From Psettodes erumei (taxonomy: Eukaryota > Chordata > Actinopteri > Pleuronectiformes > Psettodidae), in assembly GCA_016785225.1 (NCBI GenBank), contig JAFBJZ010000900.1, forward strand, positions 186,001 through 250,000: DNA of 64,000 bases, given 5' to 3'. A program made the translations under genes and the position numbers. The notes below the pieces were generated by a model. That model worked only from the letters and a program-made list of their open reading frames with translations, was not told the DNA's origin and ran no database searches. Position 1 is the first letter of the stretch; each line of letters starts with the position of its first letter. This document shows positions 37,316 through 49,574 of the stretch, piece after piece.

Positions 37316-40300
37316 ATCCGAAAAACCTGCAGACCTTCATGTACTCAGATATGCGAATGCTGTACGTAAAGGGTTGATGATGAATGATTCTACAGATGCC
37401 ACACAGAGAGATAAATGTCCAGGCCTTCATGGAGTGCCCCCCCCGCATTTCCTTTTACTTTCCTCTCCAAATTTCTCCTTCCGTTTCTCCATCTTTATCT
37501 CCTTCACTTGGCTCCAGTCATTATCTCCGTGACTCAGACCGGAGCTCATTTCCACATCAGTCCACACAGCAGAGAGAGATAGGGCCAGACAATTACACCC
37601 CTCTATGTTTATACAATTAATAATTCATACTTTTCCATCTAATATAGTCACACTACAGCTGAGGAAACAGAGCTCAGAGCTGGCAAATAAAGGCAAGGTA
37701 ATCTGGTGTGTTTAATCATATCAATAGAATTACAGCTGAGAGAGGAAGGGGCTGCTCCGCCTTTAATTAGGACACCTACGACCAAGAATGAATGGAAAGT
37801 AGAAAGAAAGGAATAAAGACCAACCTGCCGACGACAGCAGGGATGGATGCGTGTAAATATACAACTTGTGCACTCTTTCTCCACATGCTCGCTTTTACTC
37901 AGGCTCCTCGGAGATGGAGGTCCTTACGGGTTATGTAATGGTTTACTGCCATGTGTCACATGGTTTCATCACATCTAAATGACCTGCTGAGGTGCCTCAC
38001 CTGGCAAATCTGAGAGCACTACATGTAAACAGTGGCTGCGATATACCCAGAGACATTGTACTGTTTTTGCACGGCAACATTTTAATGCCGAAAGAGGAAA
38101 TACTCAGCAGCTCCCCCTCTTTCACTACCTGTCAGTTGTGACTTGTAATTATTCGCCTAACATGTCCTGGTGAAATCTTGTTTTTCCTCACACATCAGCC
38201 ATTGTTCGTGATCCGAAATGACTCCACCGACAGACGCAACCTCCACTGTGATAAACAACAACCCGACAGGCTCCATCAGATGCGGATTTTAGTGTTAAAT
38301 GTGCCGAAATGGGTACATACTGAGACACGTGTCAAAGTACTGCAGGAAATGAAGGAAAAGGATATAAAATTTCATCTCATCCTCATCATGTCTTTGTGTC
38401 CTCTGGAGAATGACACTGTGTTTGGCTGATGGGGTCATCGTCTTGTTAGCATAGAGCACACGACGGGGGTGGAATATAAAATTACAGGCGGAAAAAAGAA
38501 AGGCAGGGAAGTTCTGCAGGAAGGGACAATTAGGGTACATCCTCAGAAAAACTTCTCCACAACAAAAAAGACATGTGGTATGAAATCACCTTTTTTTCTT
38601 GAAACCAATTACATTTTTTTCTGCTACAAAGAAAGATGCTGCTCAAATTCCAAAAAGTATTGTTTTGGGGGGGGGTCGGTTTCTAGCATTGAATACAAAG
38701 CCCATCAGTAAAACAATACAAAACACAAACACCGTAACACTCTTGTTGATAGATGTACAAATGGGCATAACAAAATACACCTAGACACCTAACACTTAGT
38801 TAAGGCTCGATATGAAAACATTTGGGGTTTTTTTCCATCATGACATGTTAACGTGCAGCGTTGCCCTCTACTACCTGCACATGCACTCACGGAACCAAAT
38901 GCACAAATGCTCGCAGCACACACACACATTCACAAAAGCGCAGACTGGAGGATTATGGCCTTACACAGCCCGCACAGCTATACTATGAGGACGGTGGCCC
39001 CTCCAAGTAGCTGCATTTGGCAGCTAAAATGTGCCGTCAGTGGCATGAGTGTGTGCTGATAAACCAATCTGGTCCAATCTCCCAGTGCTACGGAACAGGG
39101 GAGGCACAAAATCAATGGGACACACCACTCATATTAAGCTTGTGTTGTGAATGCTGACAGCTGTTACATTTTATTAGGCTATAGGCGCGTGTGTGTGTTT
39201 GTGTGTGTCTGTATGTTTATCCATTTTTGGTCACACATGCCTTGTCTGCCAGTGTGTGTGTATGTGTGTGTGTGTGTGTTGGTGGGGGGGGTATGGCAAT
39301 TTTCCGGCAGACAGCTGTCTTCAGTATGCCACCGAGCCCCCGGTCCCCGCTGCGCTTGTTCATCTGACTGCTGTCACACAAACACACACTGTGCTCCCCA
39401 TCCAGGCATATGTGTGCGAATATGAGCACTTGTGCTTCATATGAGTAACTGTGTGCGTGTTCGGGAGTTTATTTGCGTGCATGTAATGGGTAAATACTTC
39501 AAGAGGAATTGGCTCATGCACGCAGCTTTATTTATTCATTCATTTCAAAGATTTTTTTTTTCTTTACCAACAGACTCATCATTATATTCTGAAATGCCTT
39601 TTGTCTTTGAGGGGGAAAACACAATCATTCACAAGCAGTTACTTTATGCAGCACATTATATATCACAGCATCTTATTTAAGACCTGTTCAGTTTGATTGT
39701 CAGTTGCTGATGCAGTCCATTATTACATTATTATATCAGCTGTACCAGGAGCTAGATTTGTTTTATATTTCTTTATTTATTTTTTATTTCATTATTATAT
39801 TTGTGGTTGGATAAATCAAGCAGGGACAGTTTCTGCCTCTGGGCCTTGAAGACAGAATAGACTGATAAAGACTCTGACACTTTATTTGTCTCTGTGCCCC
39901 TTTCCACTCATTCTCTCTTTTATTCTCCCTCTCTCTATTTCTCATTCTCACCACCCTCCTCAATCTCCCTGCTTTTTTCATTCCTTCTCCTCCATTTCTT
40001 CCTTTTCACATTTACCTGCCTCCCTCCATCCGTTCCTTTCCCTCTTTTTTTTTCTTCTTCCTTTCTCTCTCTCCCTCCACCCTCTGATAATTTCTCTTGC
40101 CACCAAGACCCTTGCTCCTCATTTTTTTCTCCCCCTCACTCTCTCTCACATGAGATGACACACATGACAGGCTCTTTTATGCATATTTTCAATTTGCACA
40201 CAGAAAAACCTATGTAGAAATACATTTGAGAAAACCTCAAACATTTTTTTTCGACGCTTGGTTGATTTGGAAAGTCAGTGTGTATATGAAAGCAAAGGGA

Positions 40301-41579
40301 GACATCATTGCAATGGAAACAGGCTTAACAATATGAAAGAAACATGAATGGCCTATTTTCATGGTGTTTCTACACTGTGTTCACCATGTGAGATTTGACA
40401 GTTGCAATTTGGATGACGACATCTTGTTGTGCGTTTTTCTTTTGCAGGGGTTTGATGGTGGATGAATGCTACATGTTCCTCTCAACGATATGACTCACAT
40501 AAATAACTGTAGTGGATGAAATGCACACCAGTTTACATTTTCTTCTGCCACTGGTTAATGTGGTTAATAAAAGACATTGTGATATAATTGTATGGAAACC
40601 CGCCCACTGCCATGAATTTCCTGTCTCCCGCCATAGCTCCTCTTCCTCATCTCTCCCCCAAATGTACATTCTCCCCCTCACAACCTATCTTTAGCATTGA
40701 CCAAATCCTTTGAGAGGGAGAGAGCGAGGCAGAGGCAGAGAGAAACGTTAAGCTTATGAAATGTAGAGCGGATCTTTCCCTCACATCTCTTCAATTCAGG
40801 GTATCTCAACCACATGGGACCACTCAGTTTGAAGACAGGTCGGAGGACATTTTTCAGACTGATGTTAACATTTGTTTGATAGAATGTTCAACAGTTTTAA
40901 AATATCATTTGCATGTGATTCGTTCTGAGCTCCCTCCTTTTAAAGTGCGGCGTTTGACTTCAGCCCAGGGACGTGATGCAGCAAGGGCTCTTACGTTTAA
41001 TTCCTGGTGTGCTTCAAGCTCCAAAAACCTTGGATCTTATGTACACTTCCCATGATGCAATTCGATAACATCATTTTTTAATGCTCTTCCCCGCTTCTAT
41101 TCATATTGCAGTCGACACGTTCCATACACACCAGCGCTAGAACAAGATGGCGACGTGCTGACAGCAAGAAGAAGCACTCATTTGTTTGTTTTAACTGGCT
41201 GAAAAACATGAAAAAACCTTAAGAATAAACCAAAGAAAGAACAGAATGGATGGACACAATGACTCTTATGTCATTTAGATTGAATGACAGCTCATCAGCT
41301 CATCAGCTGTCTTCCACTGGCAAGCCAGGGCATTACATGGCTTCATGGCTAACCAATTTGATTTACATATAAACAATAGGCATGCATATATACATAAGTA
41401 GAAATAAGTAATGAGTGCGGTGAATTCAGTGGCATGGTTTGTCTATTAGCATGTGCTTTCGTAAGTTGTTGTGCGCACTGTTGGGAGTATAGATCGCATC
41501 CAACATAGCGTTTTCTGTATGTTAGCAGGCCATGGGCTTCATGTAGCTTAATGTTGCTGCATAAAGTCAAGGGACCCCA
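37316..41579. other. Non-coding intron 2 sequence
   Basis: No gene is recognised. It contains TG-rich tracts at about 39188-39280, a pyrimidine tract (39885-40150), a nine-G run near 38668 and an isolated AAGATGGCG (YY1-type) motif at 41144-41152. Confidence 0.65.
39885..40150 (+). repeat. Polypyrimidine tract
   Basis: About 265 bases are dominated by C and T on the + strand (CTCCCT, TTCCTT and similar), with only scattered purines. Confidence 0.9.
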
Positions 41580-41845
41580 CTGCTGTGTCCAACTGTTTCT
41601 GTTATTTTGTCCACCCTAATAATATCATTGAAGGTAGGCTAAATAACTCAGTATAATGCAGTACAGCTCAACGGCATCACAAACTACTTCCCCAAAACAT
41701 TTTCAGACATTTTAAGCGTGAAGTCTCCAAAGCAATTTGAATAAAATCTGAACATTATAACCTTCATGAAGGAGGATTTGCATTAGATTGCATTAGTTTT
41801 AGCTAGATGCACCTAATAAACTGCCAACTGAGTGTATATTTGTAA
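41580..41845 (+). repeat. Interspersed repeat fragment ending in a TAATAAACTG-type terminus
   Basis: The block from TGTGTCCAACTGTTTCTG, through TTTTGTCCACCCTAATAA and CATCACAAACTACT, to GATGCACCTAATAAACTGCC and AACTGAGTGTAT is familiar to me as a dispersed teleost repeat with a Tc1-like style of end. I cannot name the family, and its left boundary is uncertain. Confidence 0.5.
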
Positions 41846-41896
41846 TTAACAGTTGTATGCACAGACTGCAAAGCACCGCTACATATTTTTATACAT

Positions 41897-41920
<24 letters not shown>
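41897..41920. repeat. (AC)12 microsatellite
   Basis: A perfect AC run that passes into a short AT run. Confidence 0.94.
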
Positions 41921-41928
<8 letters not shown>

Positions 41929-42175
41929 TTACCCCTCCTCTTCCCCCTTTTGAAAATGTAATGCAGTACAGTTTACTCTGAGTACATTTTATTTGACTTA
42001 ACTTGTACTTTTTTTCTACCTGAGTGCATTTTTACACTAGTAATTTTACTTCTAGAGTACTTCTTGAGTAAAATTTCTTTTAAGTCAGTACCTTAACTTA
42101 GCGCCCCCATCGCTGAGAAGTGCAGACGTCGCCAAGCATGAGATTGGGCCACTAATCACAAACACGTGGCCACTG

Positions 42176-42440
42176 ATCCTTATATTCCATTTTCTTTTCT
42201 CCTCTTTCTCTCTCTCTCCCTCTCTCTCCTTATCTCTCTTCCTCTGTGTCTCTCTCTCTCCTCCGCCAACTCTCTCTCATCTCTCTCTGCCCTCCCTCAC
42301 ATGGACGTCTCTTCCCTTTTTCCCCTCTCCATCTCATTTTCCCTCCATACACTTTCCATTTTCTACAGTAACGTTCTCAATCCCACACTCCATTTTCTCA
42401 GCCTGTCCTGTTTCTTTCTTCCCAGACCTCATTATCTATT
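42176..42440 (+). repeat. Polypyrimidine tract with CT repeats
   Basis: The tract has repeated TCTCTC runs and C/T-rich spacers, about 265 bases. Confidence 0.9.
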
Positions 42441-43689
42441 TTTTTTCTCTACTCACCCTGATGCACAATTTTCCAAGTTTTTCCAAAGTTTTGTACAGTT
42501 ACACGCCAGTCCTCCTTATTTAAACCAATGACCTCACAGTACTGCAGTACAACTGTGCTCTTACTTGCTGCACTATAAACCACACACACACATGCACACA
42601 CACATTTCATGCATTGCTTTTCACACGCTGTCATCTCGCAAAAAGTTGTTTGATGTCTCCAGCCGTTGCAGTCATCCATCGATAATGGCGGTCCGCTCCT
42701 AATTAAATTACTCTGTCTCCATCCGCTCCCTTTGCTCCATGACAGAAAAGATGAAGTACAGGCACAGGCCTAACCAGCTGTTTTCTCTCTGCTGCCTTTT
42801 TCCACCGGCCTAGCATCTTAATTAATTAAGAAGTTGCACTTTCTGTTTATGTGGTTTGGGCGTGAAAAGCGGCAACTTTGATAAACACGACACTGGTGTG
42901 TTCTCACACACATATTTATATAGTGAAACAAATTCTGTTGTGTGCACACGCCCACTCCCTCTCCCACGCTCACAGTGCGACAGAGCAAAGATGTTCTCTT
43001 GTTTGATGCGCTGACCCGCCACCGTCACTTTTGTTTGTGTGTCATCAGCCGCCCCTGCACTCACCCAGAATCTTTATCTCTCTTTTTGCTCTCTCTCGCA
43101 ACCTTGTTCGATCCAGCTTTTGTTCCTGCATCGCCCGGTCTTGCCAACTTGCTCATTCTGCTTTTCTTCACAGTTTGCTCTTGTAACCCTGCGTCTTGTC
43201 CAGTTTGCTGAGCTCTGATCATCTCTATCTAAAAAAAAAAAAATCAATCAAATTGACAGCCTAACAAGAGATGAACAGATACAAGAACAATAAGCACATG
43301 TATCGCATGAGCTGACAGTGTGAAAAGGCAGCCATGTTTGGCAATGGTTCTTAGAAAACACTTACCGGTTGATTTTCTTGCCATTATGTACCCCTGGCTT
43401 TCCTTAGTCAGCACATTACTGTTGGTACATCTATCTGTGCCCCCTCCCCTGCACATTCCCAAGATGACTTTTTAGTGGCTTTTACTACGTGTTCATTGTT
43501 ATTGGTTTTTGTGAAAAATGGGCAATAACTAGCTTTGCATGTTCACTTTGTTCGTTGCCTAGGGATACGGCTGTAGCGCCACTGGAAAACCGAACAACTG
43601 ATAAAAGCAGCTGTTTCGCCTGCATGTGTGTGCGTGCATGCAAGCACACATCTACATTCCATTTGCACTCGTCTGTTTGTGAGAATATT

Positions 43690-43762
43690 CGCGGCTAGAA
43701 CGGGTACTGATATCAGTGTGGCTCTAGTCTAACACGCGCTCCGACTGTGCTACCACCGCTGC
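43690..43762 (-). pseudogene. Degenerate tRNA-like sequence
   Basis: On the minus strand the segment starts GCAGCGGTGG and continues with TAGCACAGTCGGAGCGCG, which resembles a tRNA D-arm and A box. About 50 bases later comes GTTCTAGCC, which differs from the B-box consensus at one position. The acceptor and T stems do not pair. It may be a tRNA pseudogene or the head of a decayed SINE. No isotype is assigned. Confidence 0.3.
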
Positions 43763-44615
43763 ACTGCTGGGTTATCTGTGTCATCGCAGATAGCGCAAAC
43801 CTTGTTTTGCAAGCTTGGAGAAACTCCAGCCATGTTTTCCAGCCTCGGCTGGCTGCTTTTATCTCAGAAGGAGTCCTCTCTGTGTGGATTCCATTTGGCC
43901 AGTGCGGACTCGCGAGGGGCACCACACAGGAACTTTTTCTCCACTTCCTTCAGGTGGCAGATTAATCCGATTTCTAATATGCTGTTTAGTTAAAATATTC
44001 CAGCCTCAGAGCCACAGGAAATGTTTCTACTTCAGATGAATTATAAGGTAATATTGAAGAGTGGATGTATACGGGGGCGTTGTTCCTTCAGAGAGACTTT
44101 AAGCCGTTGCAGGATGGGCTGATAAATTGCAAAGGTATATCATCAATACTAGAGAATTTCCCCAGTGAGGAAAAAAAAAATCAGATTGGATTTTCTGCAT
44201 TTTTTATGTTCATTAAAGGATGTTCGATCTGTCTGACTGGGTGGGGCTGTTGCTAATTAATCTGTTATTATGCATCGATTCACTAACTGTTTATATAAAA
44301 CATCAGAAAAAGTACTCACATACCAGCAAGCAACAGAACTCAAAGGTTTTCTGTTTACAGTTGTGTAAAATGTAGAAAAGCAACAAATCCCCACATTCAG
44401 GAAGCTGAAGTGGTCAATACTGTCGGTTGATTAAAGACAAAGGAATAATGAGTCATTAAAATGTTGCTGACTAATCAGTTAATTGACTAATTGTCTCAGG
44501 CGTCTGAGTCAGACAACGAATTGCATTTGAGTGGTGTTTTTCTTTTTCCTTTTTGACCTTTGTCTTTTTTTAAATCACTTTATCCCTTAATATAGACTTG
44601 AAGTAATTCAAAATG

Positions 44616-44616
44616 C

Positions 44617-44655
<39 letters not shown>
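44616..44655. repeat. (CA)n microsatellite
   Basis: A 40-base CA run with one CG interruption. The uninterrupted part (44622-44655) is 34 bases. Confidence 0.96.
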
Positions 44656-44656
<1 letters not shown>

Positions 44657-44759
44657 CAACAACTGATGCTCTAAGTGTTTATTACTCAACGAAAGCAATT
44701 TGGTATCAGGAGCACTTTCAAGATTTTTATCAGCTTTAGTGGAGAAAAGTCTAAGTGGC

Positions 44760-45700
44760 AGTGCTGCTCTAGTTTTTGCTTCTTTTTCTTTCGAGGCTTT
44801 ATACTCCCTCTGCCTTCCTCTTAGATTGTGCTTATTGTCCATCTTTGGTCCTGAGCTCTATCTCCAGACCTTTTCTTCCTCTGTGTTACTTGCCTTTCTC
44901 CCTTTCTTCGTCTCTCCCTCGGAGGTGGTTTCTTTGACCTTCTCTGCTCCCCTTCTTCTCTCCTGCTCCTCCTCTCCTCCCCGAACATCTGTGCGCGTGA
45001 CAGGCGAGAGAACGGTGACAGTCCCCCGACCTCCTCCCCTTTCTCCTCCCATTTCTCCCCCCTCTCCCTCGCTCTCCCTCCTCTCGCTGATGCCCCTGTT
45101 CTCCTGTTCCCTCCCGCTCTCTCACCTTCCATTCTCTCGCCGCCAGCCTCCTCCATCTCCACTTTGCGCTGTCAACTTCTTCTCGCTTCTCCCCTATCTC
45201 CCTCCGGCTTTCACCTTTCACCTTTCACTGCACCTCTGCTCTTTTTTATATATATATCACTCTTCTCCCTCCCCCCGCCCCCCGCCTCTGTCAAGCTGCC
45301 CTCCTCTTCCCCTCTCACCTCTCATCTGTTCCTCTTTTTCAAGACCTCTCTTTTCTTCTCCAGTCAATGACAGCATTTGCTCATCTCACTTCTATGGTCC
45401 CTACTTTTTTTTTTTTTCCTAGCCCACAACATTTTTTCTCTCCCCTGACATCTGAAACCAAGCTTTTTAGCCCACAGCTCTCTTCTCTCTTTGCTTTTTT
45501 TTAACTCTGTCTTTCCTGAATGCTTGACATCACTTTCACAATCCTTTGAACCTTTACATCTCTCAGGACTTTCAATCTATCCATCTCTCTCTCACTGCCA
45601 TCTGTTCCTTCTGGTAACCCTGTAACCCCAAAATGCCTTCTGCTGCATCCTTCCTCCTCACCTCCTTTTTCCCCAACCATCAACCTGTCCTTTCATTCAC
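44760..45700 (+). repeat. Very long polypyrimidine tract
   Basis: About 940 bases are strongly enriched in C and T on the + strand, densest at 44870-45400, with a T-run near 45408. The bias keeps stop codons (which all need a purine) rare, so long open frames on both strands arise without coding. Those predicted peptides are Ser/Pro/Leu-rich or Arg/Glu/Gly-rich and have no domain. Confidence 0.9.
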
Positions 45701-45939
45701 CCCTTAAAGCCAGGCCATGTTGAGGCTGTGTGATGCACTTCTTTATCAAACAGTGTCCTTATTCATTTCAGTGAGACTGCAGGGTCGGTCTCTGCCAGAG
45801 ACAGGCAGCTGTGCCCATCAAAAAGGCTGAACGTGGCTCAGCTTTTGACGCAATGCAAACAATGCAACGTCATGCAGCAGTGCACTGAGCTTGCCATCAT
45901 TCTCACCGTCAGCAACACATCCATATTCTGAGCAGTTTG

Positions 45940-46335
45940 TATGCATGGCAGAAGAGAAGAAGACCCAGATGCAGACTGAGTTGGATCGATTTCAGTAAAA
46001 AGGAATACTTGAAAATAACGGATGACAAACAGGCCCTATAGGCATGGGCAGCAAGTTCAAACAGAGGTGGCGTGTGATCAGCACATTCACAGGGATGGGG
46101 CAGGAACAAGGTGTTGGCAGGAAGTCAGGTGCAGAGTCAGGTAAATGCAGCTACGGGTCGAAGAGGCTGGAACACAAAGGCAACATTCAGTCATGGGCAG
46201 GTATTGCATGTAGCAGAGCGTGGTTGACCTCAAATGAGAGACAAGTGTGAAAATGGGTGTGGGAGGCAGGTGGCTGGGAGAGGAAAATGGCTGAGGGTGT
46301 GAAAAAGGGATCCAAAGTGTGTGGTCATGACGCAC
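45940..46335. repeat. Probable interspersed repeat ending near GTGGTCATGAC
   Basis: The segment contains GAAGAAGACCCAGATGCAGACTG, GACAAACAGGCCCTATAGGC, AAGTCAGGTGCAGAGTCAGG and a right edge GTGTGGTCATGACGC. I associate these with a widespread teleost repeat. Class and exact ends are uncertain, and the copy is diverged. Confidence 0.45.
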
Positions 46336-46589
46336 AAGATGATTTCATAACCAGCTTTGTGCCATTAAAATGTCTCAGGGTTTATTGCTGTTATCAGATA
46401 TGACCAGTGACAAGAAAGCTGCATGGGTGTATCTGCGGCATTTTTGAGGACATATGCAGAAATAGAACTTCACATCTTTCTCGGCTCATGTGAAAGTTGA
46501 GACACGGAAATACTTGAGCAGCCAAGCTCTCTGTATACACAACTTCAAGGCACCACCACTATTGTGTAACTCAATGTGCAGTTATGGCC

Positions 46590-47600
46590 AAATTGGGCAG
46601 CCCCTCCCTCACTTGTCTCTCCTTGTCTCTCACCTATTATCCTGAAAGCTCCCTGTAACTTTTCCATATCATTTGAACCCACCTGCAGTCTAACTCTCCG
46701 CTGATGGTGTCAGTGCTGAATGGCTTCCATTTATCTCTCTTTCTCTCAAGTTTCTCATCCTTTTCCCTGTGCTCTGTTCCTCTTTGCCACTTCACTTTTG
46801 CACTCATCTATCACCTTCTTTACCATAACTACATTGCTACCTTTCTGCCCCCCCCCCCCCCCCCGCCCACAGCCCATCCACAGCCCATCCACATGCCATC
46901 TTATCTCTGGCCTCTCCAATATCAGAGCCATAAAATCCTCTCTCGTCGCTCCTTCTTCTGTTCACCTCATCCATCTCTCTTACTCTGCCTCATTTCCATT
47001 TTTCTGCCTCCTCCCCTCGCTTGTCACCCCCGTTACCTACGCCGCGCGCACACCTCCCGTCATTCTTTCCGACATCCCATCCTCCGATCTTGTTCAAAGC
47101 GTCACACTGCCTCGGCCATTGTCCGCTCAGCTTGCCTCCTTAATCTTTATTTCATGGTGTATGTTTACTTATCACTATCGCCCTGCCCCTCTCGTACCCA
47201 ATTCCTCACCCTCCATCCCTCCCACCCCCTTCCTCTCCCCTCTTTTGATATCCCCCCAGGGGAATGGCTTTGCTGCAACGGGTTTTTGAGGTATTGACAT
47301 TTCCACTGATACGGGCCTGGTTATCTGTCAAGGCCGGGGCGAGAGTGTAATGGCTCTGTAATTGGATAAGATATAGGATTTTTGTCAAGGGAGGGAGGGG
47401 ATACATCGCAAACCGCCGAGCCCTCTATTTTATCATATGACTATCATCTCTCATGCCTCCTCCACTTTGCTTGGTGTTCCAGTCTGTTGTACTTTCTTTG
47501 TCTTATTATCTTCCTCTCTCTCAGTTCGTTCCATTGTTTCTGTTTTCTCTCTCTCCCTATCATTTTTACATAGGTCACTCTCCTTCACTTGTGCTGTATT
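46590..47600 (+). repeat. Polypyrimidine-rich region
   Basis: Pyrimidine-rich DNA recurs across about 1 kb, with an interruption at about 47280-47430. Together with the tract at 44760-45700 it makes this about 2.8-kb part of intron 2 strongly strand-asymmetric. Confidence 0.8.
46848..46886 (+). repeat. C17 homopolymer and CAGCCCATCCAC tandem duplication
   Basis: Seventeen consecutive C are followed by GCC and then two copies of a 12-base unit. Confidence 0.95.
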
Positions 47601-49544
47601 TCTTATCTGTATTTGTGTCCTTTAGAAAAAATAAGTCTATCGCAAAGAATCAAGTAAGACAGCCATTACATGGCCAGTTTACAGTCCATCCACCACCCAC
47701 TCGTCCCGATAATCATTTCACCGTCACGTTCTGTCACAAGCTTGGCTGTTTGCTGCACTGATCAGTGCTGGGTGTGTGTATGTGGAATTTCGAACTGGTT
47801 TATGCAGTGTGTACATTTGTGTGTGGTGTCTACTGTTCTCATAGTAGCCTACATTTAGTACCATTTTGCCATTTTCTTTCTCCCTGTCTTATTTCTAATG
47901 AGAAAAGAAATCAGGTCAGTTGGATCCCATCCGACATTTTTCTTTCCCGTCTGTCAAGCCATTGCCCTGCTCTTCTCTTTCTGCACCATTTAACCCGAGG
48001 CACGTTTAACCTGCGAGGTCCAGGGGAGTTTGGCAGTGCCTCAGGAAGACACCTGAAGGTGTGAAGAGGGGCAACCTTTGGAAGTCGCATGAGTATTTGT
48101 CTGGCAGTGGATGCAGAACCGTACTCGGGTGTCAGCATGACCACTCTGACCGGTCTGCAGCTATGCTTTTCTGACAGCTTCCTATCATGGCTAGCAGTAA
48201 GTTCAGCAATTTTTTGCTCCATTAGCTCTCCCGTGGGATTGGATTACACGTGCCAACGATTACCCCCTAAGCACATCATTGACTGTTGGGCACTGATGAC
48301 CCTGTCACAGCAACTTGACCCCTCAAGTTGTTCAGATCATTATATTTGTCCATTGACTGTTTTGACACTTGCTGCCTTATATAGCCCAACACTTGACAGA
48401 TGCCATTTTGAGCAAGGTAATCGTTATTCATTATTCACCTAACGTGTCAGTGGTTTTAAAGTTGGGGATGATTGGTGTATCTGCTTCGTCTTTGTGCTGC
48501 CAGGCTTTATTTTTGAATATTTTTTTGTCAATTTTTTGGGTTGAGCAGGAACAGTGTCCCACGAGAAGTGCAAAACACTTTTCTGGCACTACTCACTAGC
48601 TACTAGTGCGGTATTCCCTGTACAAACGTTAGGCAGAGGCCATGAGACAAGTTACTAGCAACTTTATTTTAATACATAACTGCTTTGTGATGTGTTGGGT
48701 CAATCAGTTTCACTACATGCTGTCTTGACAAGAGTGGATGAGCATGGTCACTGTTCTGAGATGATGATTTTGTGTTTAAACTTAATTACATATCTAGGAA
48801 CAGTCTCATCCCTGTTTTGATTTGTGTACTGGATGCTCATCAATAACAAAATAATTTTAAAAATAAGGTGCTCACATGCTTATTGTCTTTCATCCATGGC
48901 CTGTTGTTGATCTCTGAGCTGAAACTGAAAATTTCTGCAGCAGCGTGGATGACTGTGGACTCCTTGGCATTTATAAAATATCATGCCATGTCTTGCATAC
49001 CAACATTAAAAAGGAATCCATCCCGCAGTGTCAAACATGCAAATGCCGTTTCTCTAGAAGTTGAAGTGTTGTTGGAGGGTGAATAATTAAATGAAGCTGA
49101 AGAAGAGTGTACTTGTCATTCTTCATCTTTATAGTCGGCACGCTCTAACCCTGTATGCAAAGCTTTTAATAAAACATCGCTTCTCCTGCGGTATTCCTGT
49201 GTCTGTCTTGGAGCAGATGTCTGGGCCGCTCTCTGCTGGACACTGACCATTAATAATAGGACAGACTATAACCTTGTAAGCACACATTCTCTTTGTAGAA
49301 TGTCATTATGGTGGGACCATGCTGCTTCTCTGCCCGTCTTGGACTCAAGAGTTGGTCTGCCCTGAACAATGGAAGCCCAGTCTGTATTCACAACAGACAG
49401 CTCTTGCTAATAATGCATACCGAAGAATAAAACATATTTCCTGTTTGTTACTTTTTAAATTTATCCCCGGGCCAAGCCATTTTATTATAAAGTCATTAGA
49501 CTGACTATGCTCTCTTAGAGAATAGACAACTTTTCATTTGGCCT

Positions 49545-49574
49545 TCATTAGAAAAATGTCACCCACTTTGCAGG
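49545..49574 (+). promoter_or_regulatory. cntnap2: Exon 3 splice acceptor
   Basis: The sequence before exon 3 ends CACCCACTTTGCAG. The pyrimidine tract is short and interrupted by purines, so the site is weaker than the exon 2 acceptor. The frame and the protein match across the junction fix it. Confidence 0.9.

Larger units (their letters stand above)
41846..45939. other. Non-coding intron 2 sequence dominated by simple and pyrimidine-rich DNA
   Basis: No gene is recognised. It contains CA and CT microsatellites, the two pyrimidine tracts at 42176-42440 and 44760-45700, a perfect 14-base palindrome of TTAATTAA type at 42817-42830 and the tRNA-like segment at 43690-43762. A 240-codon open frame within the pyrimidine tract is a composition artefact. 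Confidence 0.65.
46336..49544. other. Non-coding intron 2 sequence up to exon 3
   Basis: No gene is recognised. The left part is pyrimidine-rich (46590-47600) and contains a 17-C run at 46848-46864 next to a twice-repeated CAGCCCATCCAC unit. The right part (47700-49544) is ordinary AT-rich intron DNA. Open frames here are explained by composition. Confidence 0.65.
37277..49573 (+). other. cntnap2: cntnap2 intron 2 (complete)
   Basis: This intron is bounded by the exon 2 donor (GTAGAC) and the exon 3 acceptor (TTTGCAG) and is 12,297 bp, phase 1. It starts directly with a CA-rich repeat. It contains several very long pyrimidine-rich tracts on the transcribed-sense strand, one complete dinucleotide microsatellite over 30 bp, and fragments of interspersed repeats. 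I see no additional exon with both coding potential and flanking splice sites. Confidence 0.93.

Noticed and set aside
44700..45422. 240-codon open frame on the + strand
   Set aside because: It lies in a C/T-dominated tract, where stops are rare by composition. The peptide is Ser/Pro/Leu-rich low complexity with no domain, and mirror frames are open on the other strand.
46704..47297. 197- and 189-codon overlapping open frames
   Set aside because: Same explanation: two different + frames are open at once over pyrimidine-rich DNA, including a C17 run encoding poly-Pro. This is not a sign of coding.
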